DNA from: Cylindrospermum sp. FACHB-282
GTDB taxonomy: Bacteria > Cyanobacteriota > Cyanobacteriia > Cyanobacteriales > Nostocaceae
Length of the DNA stretch: 64,000 nucleotides
Reading direction: 5' to 3'
Assembly (NCBI RefSeq): GCF_014697195.1
Contig: NZ_JACJRJ010000032.1
Span: forward strand, 1 to 64,000
Position 1 is the first letter of the stretch. Each line of letters starts with the position of its first letter. This document shows positions 27,101-35,800 of this stretch, in pieces. Position numbers and translations under genes: made by a program. The notes under the pieces were generated by a model that was given only the letters and a program-made list of their open reading frames with translations, made no database searches and was not told the origin of the DNA.

Positions 27101-29584
27101 AATACAGCGACAAAGTTTAGCCGATTGGCACTTCAGACTCTTTCAAAATTCGATGCCAAGACTACTAAACCTAACGTATTAGCATTATTGGGAACGTTTC
27201 TTGTTCACCGCAAATCTCATATCAAAGAAACATTACCACTTGTACAAGAAGGTTACACCACTGCCTTAGAAGTTGGAAACTTAGAATTTGTAGGGCATAA
27301 CGTTAGCATAATTTGTTACAACTCTTTTTGGTGTGGTCAGCCCTTGCCTGCTCTAGCAGAAAATACGCGCATTTACCATAATGAATTGGTGCAATTGAAG
27401 CAATTGAACACAGCTAATTACTGCCATGTAGATTGGCAATGTTTATTAAATTTGCTTGGTTATGTCGAAAATCGCACCATTTTGTCTGGAGAAGTCCTCG
27501 AAGAGAAGGAATTTCTATCCCTGCTACTGAGTGCTAATGACATCCTTGGGTTATATCACTTTTATTTATCTAAGCTGCTCCTTTGCTTCTTGTTTGAGGA
27601 AATTGAACAAGCTAATAATTTTGCAGGTAAGGTTAGATGCTATTTAATGGGTGGTGCAGGATCAGTTGGTGAACCTGGGTTTTATTTCTATGATTCTCTA
27701 ATTGCTCTGGCACAGTTGAGTCAACACTCAGATGAGCAATCAGAAGTATTAGAGCGTGTGGCACAAAATCAAATCCAGTTACAGCAACACTGGGCAAACC
27801 ATGCACCCATGAATCACCAACATAAGGTTGATTTGGTAGAAGCAGAAAAATACCGGGTGTTAGGGAAGAAATATGAAGCAGGAGATTGGTACGATCGCGC
27901 CATTGCTCTTGCTAAAGAAAATGAATACATCCAAGAAGAAGCCCTAGCTAACGAACTGGCTGCTAAATTCTATCTTGACTGGGGCAGGGAAAAAATTGCC
28001 ACCGACTATATGCAAGAGGCATACTATTGTTATGCTCGCTGGGGTGCTAAAGCCAAAACCGATCACCTAGAACAACGCTATCCCCAATTTCTCCAACCCA
28101 TCCTGCAACAGCGACAACTCAATCTCAACCCTCTAGAAACGATTGGCTACGCTGTTACTCATTCACCTACCCACACTTCTAGCTCTAGCAGCAATATTTC
28201 TGATGTTCTAGACTTCACCTCTTTGCTGAAAGCGGCTCAAGCTATCTCCAGTTCTCTGGAATTAAATGAACTGATTGCCAATCTCACCCGTATTATCTTA
28301 GAAAACTCTGGGGCAAAAAAATGTGCCCTCATTCTTCCTCAAGAAGATACTTGGCAAGTTAAAGTAATTACCTTGATGGATATCCAGACAATTACTACCC
28401 CACAATTATTAGATAATTGCCCAGATATTCCCGTTCATCTGATCCATTACGTCAAAAATACCCAGAAAACAGTTGTCATAGATAATTGTAAAACAGATAT
28501 TCCTGGTGTGATTAGGGAATATATGCTTCAATATCAACCCCAGAGTGTATTATGTACACCGATGATTAATCAAGGTAATTTAGTAGGGATTCTCTATCTA
28601 GAAAATCAACTGACAAGTGGAGTATTTCCCAGGGAATGTCTGCAAGTTATCAATCTACTTTCCTCTCAAGCTGCAATCTCTCTAGAAAATGCCCGACTTT
28701 ATCAACAAGCCCAACGAGCACTACAAGATTTACAACAGGCCCAATTAAAAATCGTCCAAAGTGAAAAAATGTCTGCATTGGGTAATTTAGTCGCTGGGGT
28801 AGCCCATGAAATGAATAATCCTTTGGGCTTTATTACTGCTACTCTCGAACAAGCTAAACCCAACGTAGCTGATATTTTAGAACATTTAAAACTCTATCAA
28901 GCAATTCTGCCTAATCCGAGTGAAGAAATTCTCGACCATGCCGAAGAAATGGACTTGGATTATACTTCAGAAGATTTGCCCAAGATGATTGACTCAATGG
29001 CGATCGCCTGCGACAGATTAAAAAATATCAGCACTAGTTTAAGGACTTTCTCCCGCGCTGATCAAGATTACAAAGTACCTTTTAATATTCATCATGGCAT
29101 TGATAGTACAATTTTAATTCTCAAACATCGCTTGAAATCTAACGACAAACGCCCAGCTATTGAAGTGATGAATACCTATGGTAATTTACATCCAGTTGAG
29201 TGTTTCCCTGGGCAATTAAATCAGGTATTTATGAATATTCTGGCAAATGCCATTGATGCTTTAGATGAATCAAGTGCTGGGCGGAGTTTTTCAGAAATTA
29301 AGAATAATCCCAACCAGATTATAATTACAACTTCTATGGTAGATAACAACGTAGTAAAAATATCAATTGCTGATAATGGTAAGGGGATGAGTGAAGCGGT
29401 AAAACAGAAGATTTTTGACCATTTATTTACTACCAAAACTGTAGGTAAAGGAACTGGTTTGGGACTGGCGATCGCCCGTCAGATTGTTGTAGAAAAACAT
29501 CGAGGAATAATTGAGGTAAACTCAAGGCTAGGAGAAGGAACAGAATTTATAATTTCTCTTCCTATCTGTGCTGTTAGCAACTAA
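24188..29584 (+). CDS. Trifunctional Ser/Thr kinase / AAA ATPase / GAF-histidine kinase
   Basis: This 1798-residue signalling protein has a fixed cyanobacterial domain order. A Hanks-type kinase domain (about 10-270) has the catalytic loop HKDIKPAN (Asp135) and DFS at 154-156 instead of the usual DFG. An AAA ATPase of the PknK type has P-loop GFSGIGKT at 335-342 and VMFLDDLQWAD near 462. A long helical region covers about 650-1330, followed by a GAF domain (about 1370-1505) and a histidine kinase: H-box AHEMNNPLGF with His1540, N-box NILANAIDAL, ADNGKGM, and GKGTGLGLAIARQ. All catalytic landmarks of the histidine kinase are present. No response regulator follows. Its input and target are unknown. 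It follows the alpha-toroid gene by 68 bp, in the same direction. Confidence 0.92.
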   Translation: MVSTQVNIPGYQVNEELYNGSRTIVYRGYRKIDSVPVIMKLLKKTYPIFSELVQFRNQYTIAKNLNIPGIIQTYSLERYENGYVLVMEDFGGISLNNFTKVETWDKTSLKEFLQMAISLCNTLDILYHHRVIHKDIKPANILINPQTKQIKLIDFSTSSLLPKETQTLISPNLLEGTLAYISPEQTGRMNRGIDYRTDFYSLGVTFYQLLTGELPYQSEDAMELVHCHIAQAPPLVHNINPQIPDVLSDIVNKLMVKNAEGRYQSALGLKHDLEKCLTQIEETGTIQNFPIAQRDVSDKFIISDKLYGRENEVKTLLQAFERVSQGVTEMMLVVGFSGIGKTVVVNEVHKPIVRQRGYFIKGKYDQFNRNIPFSAFVQAFRDLMGQLLTESHTQIQQWKSKILAVVGENGQVIIDVIPELESIIGQQSTAIELSGNDAQNRFDLLFHNFVQVFTTKEHPLVMFLDDLQWADSASLNLMQLLMSESARGYLLLIGAYRDNEVSAAHPLVLSLEEIKKSSATVNAITLEPLSNFSLNQLVADTLSCSSEVAQPLTQLVYQKTKGNPFFSTQFLKALYADGLIRFDWNGGNWQCDITEVKALALTDNVVDFMALQLQKLPLKTQSVFKLAACIGNQFDLATLAIVSQQSQIETAACLWKGLQEELILPTNEIYKFFLGRETQDTATDSQIVNYKFLHDRVQQAAYSLIPEEQRATTHYQIGQLLLEQISPSSREDRIFELVNQLNYGKALIAQQAERDQLAQLNLTACRKARGATAYQAAREYATVGLSLLAENAWQQQYEMSLALHELATEVASLCGEFEAMEQLIEIVTTQAHSLPEKVNVYRVKIQADISGQKFAQAIAIAQHFVEQLGVTFPQAPTPSDYQQAIQEINDIIGDRNIEDFALLPVMTDAEKIAIVQVANSVIPAAYAGVSPLFQLLICLSVKLSLLYGNIAVSSSAYAWYGIILCSFLQDINTATKFSRLALQTLSKFDAKTTKPNVLALLGTFLVHRKSHIKETLPLVQEGYTTALEVGNLEFVGHNVSIICYNSFWCGQPLPALAENTRIYHNELVQLKQLNTANYCHVDWQCLLNLLGYVENRTILSGEVLEEKEFLSLLLSANDILGLYHFYLSKLLLCFLFEEIEQANNFAGKVRCYLMGGAGSVGEPGFYFYDSLIALAQLSQHSDEQSEVLERVAQNQIQLQQHWANHAPMNHQHKVDLVEAEKYRVLGKKYEAGDWYDRAIALAKENEYIQEEALANELAAKFYLDWGREKIATDYMQEAYYCYARWGAKAKTDHLEQRYPQFLQPILQQRQLNLNPLETIGYAVTHSPTHTSSSSSNISDVLDFTSLLKAAQAISSSLELNELIANLTRIILENSGAKKCALILPQEDTWQVKVITLMDIQTITTPQLLDNCPDIPVHLIHYVKNTQKTVVIDNCKTDIPGVIREYMLQYQPQSVLCTPMINQGNLVGILYLENQLTSGVFPRECLQVINLLSSQAAISLENARLYQQAQRALQDLQQAQLKIVQSEKMSALGNLVAGVAHEMNNPLGFITATLEQAKPNVADILEHLKLYQAILPNPSEEILDHAEEMDLDYTSEDLPKMIDSMAIACDRLKNISTSLRTFSRADQDYKVPFNIHHGIDSTILILKHRLKSNDKRPAIEVMNTYGNLHPVECFPGQLNQVFMNILANAIDALDESSAGRSFSEIKNNPNQIIITTSMVDNNVVKISIADNGKGMSEAVKQKIFDHLFTTKTVGKGTGLGLAIARQIVVEKHRGIIEVNSRLGEGTEFIISLPICAVSN

Positions 29585-29593
29585 AGAGACCAA

Positions 29594-29673
29594 GTGGTAA
29601 TTACGACTCTTTTGAGTATGTGATTACTTTTTAAATAAAAATACTTCAATCAAATCAATACTGGATGATGAAA
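29594..29673 (+). repeat. Leftover 3' flank of a Nif11-type precursor gene
   Basis: Nine bases after the kinase stop codon begins AAGTGGTAATTACGACTC, the same sequence that ends the first Nif11-type precursor (codons for Lys-Trp-stop) and continues after it at 30381. Similarity holds for about 80 bp. The leader and core part of the gene are missing here. This is best read as the tail of a deleted array member or a duplication edge. Confidence 0.65.
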
Positions 29674-29685
29674 AACATTAACTTT

Positions 29686-29718
29686 AAAAGAGTCATTGAT
29701 ATTAATGACTTTTTTTTT
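29686..29718 (+). terminator. Rho-independent-type terminator
   Basis: AGTCATT and AATGACT form a 7-bp core stem around GATATT, flanked by AAAAG on the left and a run of nine T on the right. The same design (A-run, AGTCAT stem, T-run) recurs after the other precursor units at 30908, 31474 and 32268. Confidence 0.7.
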
Positions 29719-29816
29719 GAATTCAAAATGCAAAATTAAAAATGAAGAATAAAAACAATTTTGAATTAATTAATTCCGAGTACAGGCTCCGACTGATTCT
29801 AAGAATCAGCGGTCTA

Positions 29817-29850
29817 CAATCAGTGGTAGCTCTGAACCCACCACTGATTG
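29817..29850. repeat. 11-bp inverted repeat hairpin
   Basis: CAATCAGTGGT and ACCACTGATTG pair perfectly around a 12-nt loop, followed by repeated TTAATTTTTAATTTT. A smaller palindrome (GATTCTAAGAATC) lies just to the left and CCCCGAAGGGG to the right. It could be a transcription end or a small dispersed repeat. Confidence 0.5.
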
Positions 29851-29939
29851 TCCTTAATTTTTAATTTTTAATTTTTCATTCCCCGAAGGGGTTGGCTCTT
29901 TTACCCATGAATTGTATTAGTCCTGAGCAAAATACCTGA

Positions 29940-30048
29940 GTTACAAAATAAATGTGAGTTAAAAGTATAAATTCTGTAGTGTTAATAACTGTTATTAATT
30001 ATAAGATAAAAGCATCGAGTAAAACAAGATTTTCGGGAGTAAAATACT
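29940..30048 (+). promoter_or_regulatory. Conserved upstream block of Nif11-type precursor 1
   Basis: About 100 bp directly before the gene are shared with the regions before the precursors at 31089, 31642 and 32454. Common strings are AAATATGAGTTAAAA (with small changes), TATAAATT, AAGATAAAAG and the ribosome-site segment GGGAGTAAAATACT just before ATG. Conservation beyond the coding part suggests that each unit has its own promoter and leader. Exact -10 and -35 boxes could not be fixed. Confidence 0.55.
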
Positions 30049-30390
30049 ATGTCTACCAACGATAAACTTCATCAGTTTTTGCAAGCAGTTGGTCAAAATC
30101 AACAACTGCAACAAGAGTTACTCGCAGTTTTAGAAGCAGCAGAAGATGATCGCCAAGCTACTGCTGAACTAGCTCAAAAATATGGCTATGAACTCTCTGC
30201 TGAAGAAATTGGAGATGGAATTGAAAGAATTCAATCTGAGTTTCTGACTGTAAATCACATCTTAAGTGATGCAGAATTGGAAGCTGTATCAGGTGGTACT
30301 ACTGGTGTCTGTGTAGCTAGTGTAGCAGCCACAGCAGCAGCAGCCACCTTGGCAGGTGGTTGGAAAGCTAGAGAAACGATTAAGTGGTAA
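30049..30390 (+). CDS. Nif11-type precursor peptide 1 (one Cys in core)
   Basis: This 113-residue peptide has a Nif11-like leader: MSTNDKLHQFLQAVGQNQQL, then LLAVLEAAEDDRQ and YELSAEEIGDGIERIQ, ending at the export/cleavage site LEAVSGG. The predicted core is 30 residues, starts TTGVCVASVAAT, and ends ETIKW. It has five Thr, one Ser and a single Cys, the only Cys in all cores of this locus. The leader should guide a LanM enzyme, most likely the one at 32869, and be removed by the C39 peptidase transporter (55294-57573) after GG. The ribosome site GGGAG lies 11 bases before the ATG. A MITE-like element separates it from the next precursor. Confidence 0.85.
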   Translation: MSTNDKLHQFLQAVGQNQQLQQELLAVLEAAEDDRQATAELAQKYGYELSAEEIGDGIERIQSEFLTVNHILSDAELEAVSGGTTGVCVASVAATAAAATLAGGWKARETIKW

Positions 30391-30545
30391 TTACGACTCT
30401 TTTGAGTATGCGATTACTCTTTCAACAAAAATAATCGCCTCCAATCAATACTTGATGAAGCTGCATCTTGCAGCAGGTTCAAAAACCGGGTTTATTGATA
30501 ATATTAAAAGCTGAAACTATTAATCATTGATAACCCCAGTTTTTA

Positions 30546-30741
30546 GGACTTACGCATTGACAGGAAACACCAAATATGGAGCATTGCTTAAGTCTGTTGT
30601 AGGGTGCGTCAGACCCAATAATTTGGCAATAATGAACAGATTTTGGACATCTGACGCACCCTACAAAGCCATGTTCAAAAGCCGAAAATGACCAACTATC
30701 GTTGCTCCATATCGTGTTCAATTTGTATAGTGCGTAAGTTC
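30546..30741. mobile_element. MITE with ACTTACGCA ends and TA target duplication
   Basis: The element of 196 bp ends in GGACTTACGCA (left) and, inverted, GAACTTACGCA (right). TA dinucleotides flank it at 30544-30545 and 30742-30743, as in Tc1/IS630-type insertions. Inside, a perfect 17-bp inverted repeat (TTGTAGGGTGCGTCAGA at 30597-30613 and its complement at 30650-30666) and an outer ATATGGAGCA pair make the whole element fold on itself. It has no coding capacity. It sits between precursor genes 1 and 2. Confidence 0.8.
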
Positions 30742-30907
30742 TAGTTTTGTTGAGAATGCTACAAGATATGAGTTAAGTAAAACTGCTAGAATAATTTACG
30801 CTATATTATTGCGAATAGAACGAAATGGAATGAAGAAATCGCAAGAATTATATCGATTCTACATTTTGTTACATAGCTAGGTTTATTTTCGCTAACTTAC
30901 TTAACTT

Positions 30908-30940
30908 AAAAAGAGTCATTAATATTGATGACTCTTTTTT
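30908..30940 (+). terminator. Terminator between precursor units 1 and 2
   Basis: AAAAAGAGTCAT and ATGACTCTTTTT form a perfect 12-bp stem around TAATATTG, with a T-run at the end. It is preceded by GTTACATAGCTAGGTTTATTTT, a string that also occurs before the terminators at 31474 and 32268. Confidence 0.8.
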
Positions 30941-30984
30941 CCATAAATTGTCTTCTTCATAAGAAAAATACCCCAATTATTAGA

Positions 30985-31088
30985 AAATAAATATGAGTTG
31001 AAACTATAAATTATGGAGTGTAAATAATTGGCATTAGACAATAAGATAAAAGTGTCGATTTCAACAAGATTTTCAGGAGTAAAATACT
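30985..31088 (+). promoter_or_regulatory. Conserved upstream block of Nif11-type precursor 2
   Basis: This is the second copy of the block described at 29940, with AAATATGAGTTGAAACTATAAATT, AAGATAAAAGTGTCGA and CAGGAGTAAAATACT directly before the ATG. Confidence 0.55.
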
Positions 31089-31409
31089 ATGTCTACCAAC
31101 GATAAACTTCATCAGTTTTTGCAAGCAGTTAGTGAAAACTTACAACTACAACAAGAGTTACTCGCAGTTTTAGAAGCAGCAGAAGATGATCGCCAAGCTA
31201 CTGCTGAACTAGCTCAAAAATATGGCTATGAACTCTCTGCTGAAGAAATTGGAGATGGAATTGAAAGAATTCAATCTGAGTTTCTGACTGTAAATCAGGT
31301 CTTAAGTGATGCAGAATTGGAAACTGTATCAGGTGGTGGTAATGTTTCTGCTGACATGGTAATTGCTCCTCTTATTAAGCCACTAGGAGTACCAAAACCT
31401 AAGTGGTAA
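31089..31409 (+). CDS. Nif11-type precursor peptide 2 (Cys-free core)
   Basis: This 106-residue peptide has a leader nearly identical to precursor 1 and the site LETVSGG. The 23-residue core begins GNVSADMVIAP, is rich in Pro, Val, Ile and Lys, and ends VPKPKW. It has a single Ser and no Thr or Cys, so at most one dehydration and no lanthionine ring are possible. The AAGTGGTAA codons at the end (Lys-Trp-stop) are shared with the other Nif11-type cores. Its terminator is at 31474. Confidence 0.85.
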   Translation: MSTNDKLHQFLQAVSENLQLQQELLAVLEAAEDDRQATAELAQKYGYELSAEEIGDGIERIQSEFLTVNQVLSDAELETVSGGGNVSADMVIAPLIKPLGVPKPKW

Positions 31410-31473
31410 GCTGTTAAGTATACAACTTGCACTGTTACATAGCTAGGTTTATTTTCACCAATTTACTTAACTT

Positions 31474-31508
31474 AAAAATAGTCATTAATAATATCGATGA
31501 CTATTTTT
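31474..31508 (+). terminator. Terminator after precursor 2
   Basis: AAAAATAGTCAT pairs with ATGACTATTTTT around TAATAATATCG. Compensating changes compared with the 30908 copy (GAGTC/GACTC to TAGTC/GACTA) keep the stem intact, which supports selection for structure. Confidence 0.75.
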
Positions 31509-31539
31509 CCAAAAAAGTACCAAAATATCTAAATTGAAA

Positions 31540-31641
31540 AATAAATATGAGTTAAAAGTATAAATTATACAGTGTAAATAATTGACATTAAACATAAGAT
31601 AAAAGTATCGAGTAAAACAAGACTTTCGGGAGTAAAATACT
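31540..31641 (+). promoter_or_regulatory. Conserved upstream block of Nif11-type precursor 3
   Basis: This is the third copy of the shared upstream block, with AAATATGAGTTAAAAGTATAAA, AATTGACATTAAACATAAGA and TTTCGGGAGTAAAATACT before the ATG. Confidence 0.55.
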
Positions 31642-31950
31642 ATGTCTACCAACGATAAACTTCATCAGTTTTTGCAAGCAGTTAGTCAAAATCAACAACT
31701 GCAACAAGAGTTACTCGCAGTTTTAGAAGCAGCAGAAGATGACCGCCAAGCTGCGGCTGAACTAGCTAAGAAGTATGGCTATGAACTCTCTGCTCAAGAT
31801 ATTGGGGATGGAATTGAAAGGATTCAATCTGAATTTCTGACTGCAAATCAGGCTTTAAGTGACGCAGAATTAGAAACTGTATCAGGTGGCAAGGTAGTCA
31901 TTACTCTTTATGAACCAAATGCTACTAGACCAACAAATACTAAGTGGTAA
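31642..31950 (+). CDS. Nif11-type precursor peptide 3 (Cys-free core)
   Basis: This 102-residue peptide has a Nif11-like leader with the usual LLAVLEAAEDDRQAAAELAK region and the site LETVSGG. The core is KVVITLYEPNATRPTNTKW: 19 residues, four Thr, no Ser or Cys, ending in Lys-Trp. Up to four dehydrobutyrines could form, but no thioether. The end overlaps by 7 bp the start of the truncated precursor that follows, so the two lie on one transcript. Confidence 0.85.
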   Translation: MSTNDKLHQFLQAVSQNQQLQQELLAVLEAAEDDRQAAAELAKKYGYELSAQDIGDGIERIQSEFLTANQALSDAELETVSGGKVVITLYEPNATRPTNTKW

Positions 31951-32201
31951 GTTGGGAGCATCCAACTTTGGCAAATATATCTTTTCTGTCTAACCGTGGA
32001 ATTAAACTAGCTAAGAAGTATGGCTATGATCTCTCTGCTGAACAAATTGGAGATGGAATTGAAAGAATTCAATCTGAGTTTCTGACTGTAAATCAGGTCT
32101 TAAGTGATGCAGAATTGGAAACTGTATCAGGTGGTAGTAATGTTTCTGCTGACATTGTAATTACTCTTTATAAGCCAAAAGGACTACCAAAAGCTAAGTG
32201 A
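31944..32201 (+). pseudogene. Truncated Nif11-type precursor 4 (leader start lost)
   Basis: The frame is homologous to the other precursors only from LAKKYGYDLSAEQIGDGIER onward. The first ~45 leader residues are replaced by an unrelated 20-residue stretch, probably from a deletion that fused two units. The site LETVSGG is intact. The core (21 residues, begins SNVSADIVITLY) ends in PKAK because the final Trp codon TGG, kept in all other Nif11-type cores here, has become TGA. A GTG at 31944 could start translation. Without the helical leader region it is unlikely to be recognised by LanM, although expression cannot be excluded. Confidence 0.7.
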
Positions 32202-32267
32202 TAAGCTGTTAAGTATACAACTTGCACTGTTACATAGCTAGGTTTATTTTCACCAACTTACTTAACT

Positions 32268-32303
32268 TAAAAAAAGTCATCAATATTATTGATGACTCTT
32301 TTT
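32268..32303 (+). terminator. Terminator after precursor 4
   Basis: AAAAAAGTCATCAAT pairs with ATTGATGACTCTTTTT around ATT, with one mismatch and a terminal T-run. The upstream GTTACATAGCTAGG string is kept, as in the other units. Confidence 0.75.
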
Positions 32304-32349
32304 CCATAAATTGTATTGGTCATGAAAAAATACCAAAATGCCTAAATTG

Positions 32350-32453
32350 AAAAATAAATATGAGTTAAAACTATAAATTATACAGTGTAAATAATTGACA
32401 TTAAACATAAGATAAAAGTATCGAGTAAAACAAGACTTTCGGAGTAAAATACT
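32350..32453 (+). promoter_or_regulatory. Conserved upstream block of Nif11-type precursor 5
   Basis: This is the fourth copy of the shared block, almost identical to that at 31540 (AATTGACATTAAACATAAGA, TCGAGTAAAACAAGACTTTC). The ribosome-site segment is one base shorter (TTTCGGAGTAAAATACT). Confidence 0.55.
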
Positions 32454-32735
32454 ATGTCTACCAACGATAAACTTCATCAGTTTTTGCAAGCAGTTAGTCA
32501 AAATCAACAACTGCAACAAGAGTTACTCGCAGTTTTAGAAGCAGCAGAAGATGATCGCCAAGCTACTGCTGAACTAGCTAAGAAGTATGGCTATGATCTC
32601 TCTGCTCAAGAGATTAGAGATGGAATTGAAAGGATTCAATCTGGTTCAGAAATTCTGTCCGATCAAGAATTGATAACTATGTCAGGTGGTAGTTTTAGTA
32701 TTAAAACAGGGTCCTCAATACAAGTTAAGTGGTAA
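32454..32735 (+). CDS. Nif11-type precursor peptide 5 (Cys-free core)
   Basis: This 93-residue peptide has the common Nif11-like leader up to GIERIQSG, then a shortened hinge and the site LITMSGG. The core is SFSIKTGSSIQVKW: 14 residues with four Ser and one Thr, no Cys, ending in Lys-Trp. It is the most Ser-dense core and a good candidate for multiple dehydration. It is the last precursor before the first LanM gene (133 bp gap). No strong terminator lies between them, so read-through into LanM is possible. Confidence 0.85.
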   Translation: MSTNDKLHQFLQAVSQNQQLQQELLAVLEAAEDDRQATAELAKKYGYDLSAQEIRDGIERIQSGSEILSDQELITMSGGSFSIKTGSSIQVKW

Positions 32736-32868
32736 TCATGGCTCTTTTGAGTATGTGATTACGGGACTTTTGCCCACAAGGGGCAAGGTGTGTACTTTTC
32801 CTCCTGCCTCCTGCCTCTTATAAAAGTATCAATTTAAACTTTGTACAACTTTAACCATCTTAACTAAA

Positions 32869-35800
32869 ATGGGTAATAATAAGACAAATTTAGAATCAAT
32901 TATTAGTAAAGCTAGCAGTTTGGCAGAGCATTTAGCAGGAAGATCACATCAATTTTTAATTACTAAGGATGAATTAAAAATTGATGAGCGTTTGCAAGAT
33001 TGGTGTCAGGTCGTAGCTAAGGGTGATGGTGTCAAATTTAAAAAATATTTAGAATGGCGAGATTTAGATATTAATAAAATTCGAGTTTTATTAAACGACC
33101 ATTATACAATTGAGGATGAATCTTATCCAAAATGGGCATTGACCTTGGAAAAAATAATTGACAAGGCTCAACAAATCTATGACAAGCAAGCAGTATTTGA
33201 TTTTTATTTAGAAGATAACAATATACCATTTATACCTTTTTATCTTCCACTTGTAGAAGTAGGGATGGAATTGCTTTTAGATTTAGTGGGCGAGAAAATT
33301 AGTTTGTTAGAAAAAACTGCTAAATTAGAATTAAAGCATAGCCTTTTGAAAATATTGGACGAATTATGCGTTTCTACCTTGATAAGTGAGTTTGATAAAT
33401 TCCGTTCATCAGATAATGATAGTAAAAATAATTTATTGTATTATTATGTAATTGGTCTTAACAAGCATAGACATAGATACAATGAATTTATTCAAAATCT
33501 ATTTAGGGATGGTTTATATTCACTGTTTTCTGAGTATAGTGTTTTAGGGAAGTTAATAGGAACTGTAATTAATTATTGGGTGGAAGCAAAATCGGAATTT
33601 ATCCACCATCTATCCCAAGACTGGTCTGATATTGAAAGGTGCTTTTCTCCAGACGGTAAAATCAACAAAGTAGTCAAATTTGCAGGAAACTTATCAGATA
33701 CTCATAATCAAGGAAAAACGGTAATTTGTCTCACATTTGATACAGGGATGAAACTAATATATAAACCTAGAAGCCTGAGTTTAGATACTGCTTTTTATAA
33801 GTTTCAAGACTGGTGTAATCAATATAGTGGATTACTAGATTTAAAAACTCTTAAACTTCTTAGTCATTCTAACTATGGTTGGGTAGAATATGTAGAATCA
33901 TTGCCTTGTGAAACTGAGGAATCCGTCAGATTTTTTTACATAAGAGTTGGGATGCTCTTGTGTATTGCTTACATCTTAAATGGAAATGACTTTCACTATG
34001 AAAATTTAATTGCTCATGGGGATCAGCCAGTGCTGATAGATTTAGAGACTCTGATGACTCAGGATGCCATGATCACAAACCTGTCTCAGAAGAAATCTAC
34101 ACTAAATATAGCCAATATGTATTTAATGGAATCAGTATTGCAGACATTTATACTACCAAGACGTGGTTTATCTGATGCTGATGAGCAAAACTATGATGCT
34201 GGTGGTTTAGGAGGAAAAGAAGAGCAAACTTATGAATATATTCCTAATTATTTAAATATTAATACTGATGGTATGTGTTTAACATATACAGCATCTGAGC
34301 AACCAAGATATAATGTGCCAAAGCTAGCAGGAAATTCTTGTATAGCGAAGGAATATTTGGCTGAGGTAGTGGTGGGATTTGAGCAGATGTATAGGTTCTT
34401 GCTTAGTAAGCGAAATGTTTTGTTAGGCTCTGATAGTCCAATCGTCGATATGGTTGGACAGAAAGTAAGATATCTATTTCGTGCTACTAAAGTTTATGCG
34501 TGGACTCTCAAGGACTCCTGGCGACCACATTTGCTGAGAAGTGGATTAGATCGCAGTATTGCTTTGGAGATTTTGAGTAGAGCCTTTCTAACTTCAGATG
34601 AAAAGCCACTATATTGGCCGATGTTAGAGGCTGAATTGCAAGGGATGGATGAGGACTTGGATATTCCTTATTTTTGCATTGATTCATCTAGTAGAGATTT
34701 GTCTCTATCTACAGGTACGGTTATCCAAAATCAGTTTGAGAAATCTAGTTTTGACAATTTGATAGCGCGAATCAATAAAATAAGTGAAGAAGATTTAGCA
34801 CAACAAATAGATATTATTCAAAAATCTTTTTATGGACGGTTTAATAAAGAACCACAACAAAACTGTGAGGAGACAAAAATAGATACAACACAAGTTTTAT
34901 CAGAAGATAAATCTGCGATCGCAACACAGTTATTAGAGCAGGCGATTATTATTGGACAAGAATTGCAGCAACGAGCTATTTACACTGATAATGATAACAT
35001 TATTTGGAGTGGTTTAAGATATACACCTAAACATCAAGATTTTAATGTTGGGCTTTTAGGCTACAATCTATACGATGGCATGATTGGTTTAGCGCTGTTT
35101 TTTGCAGGTTTGTTCAGAGTTACAAAAGATGTGCAGTGGCAAAAATTAGTTGTAAAATCATTGCAACCATATCACCAACTTATACTGGAAGATTTAAATA
35201 GTGTAGAAAAGATTAATCGGTTTATTACCCAAGAGTCTGCTCATGGATTGAGAGGGATAGCTGCTAATATTTATGCTCTCATCAAGATTAGTCAATTACT
35301 GGAAAATCCTGGATTATTAGAGATTGCCAGAAAAATAGCTACCTGGATAACCATAGATGCAATCAATGCCGACGAGAAATTCAACATTCTGGAAGGATCA
35401 GCAGGTACACTACTGAGTCTTCTAGAATTGTATGAAATTGAGACAGATGAGCAATCAACAGCATCGCCATTATTAAAAAAAGCGATCGCCTGTGGTGAAC
35501 ATCTGCTTCAGCATCAAACTAGTATTGATAATCTGCCTAAAGCTTGGCAAAACTGGCAAGATAAACAACTAACAGGGTTTTCTCAAGGTACTGCGGGAAT
35601 CGCCTACGCCTTATTGCGTTTATTTGCAGTGACCCAAGATGAACGATTCCTAGCGGGAGCAAGTGAGGCAATTTCTTATGAACAGAGACATTTTTCAGAT
35701 GAATTTCACAATTGGCCTGATTTAAGAGCGGAAAACCCTTGCTTTCGAGTTAGTTTTTCTCAAGGTGCGCCTGGTATAGCTCTAGGACGTTTGGGTGGTC

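Noticed and set aside
30524-30721. Minus-strand open frame of 65 codons
   Set aside because: It lies within the palindromic MITE and is explained by the element's structure.
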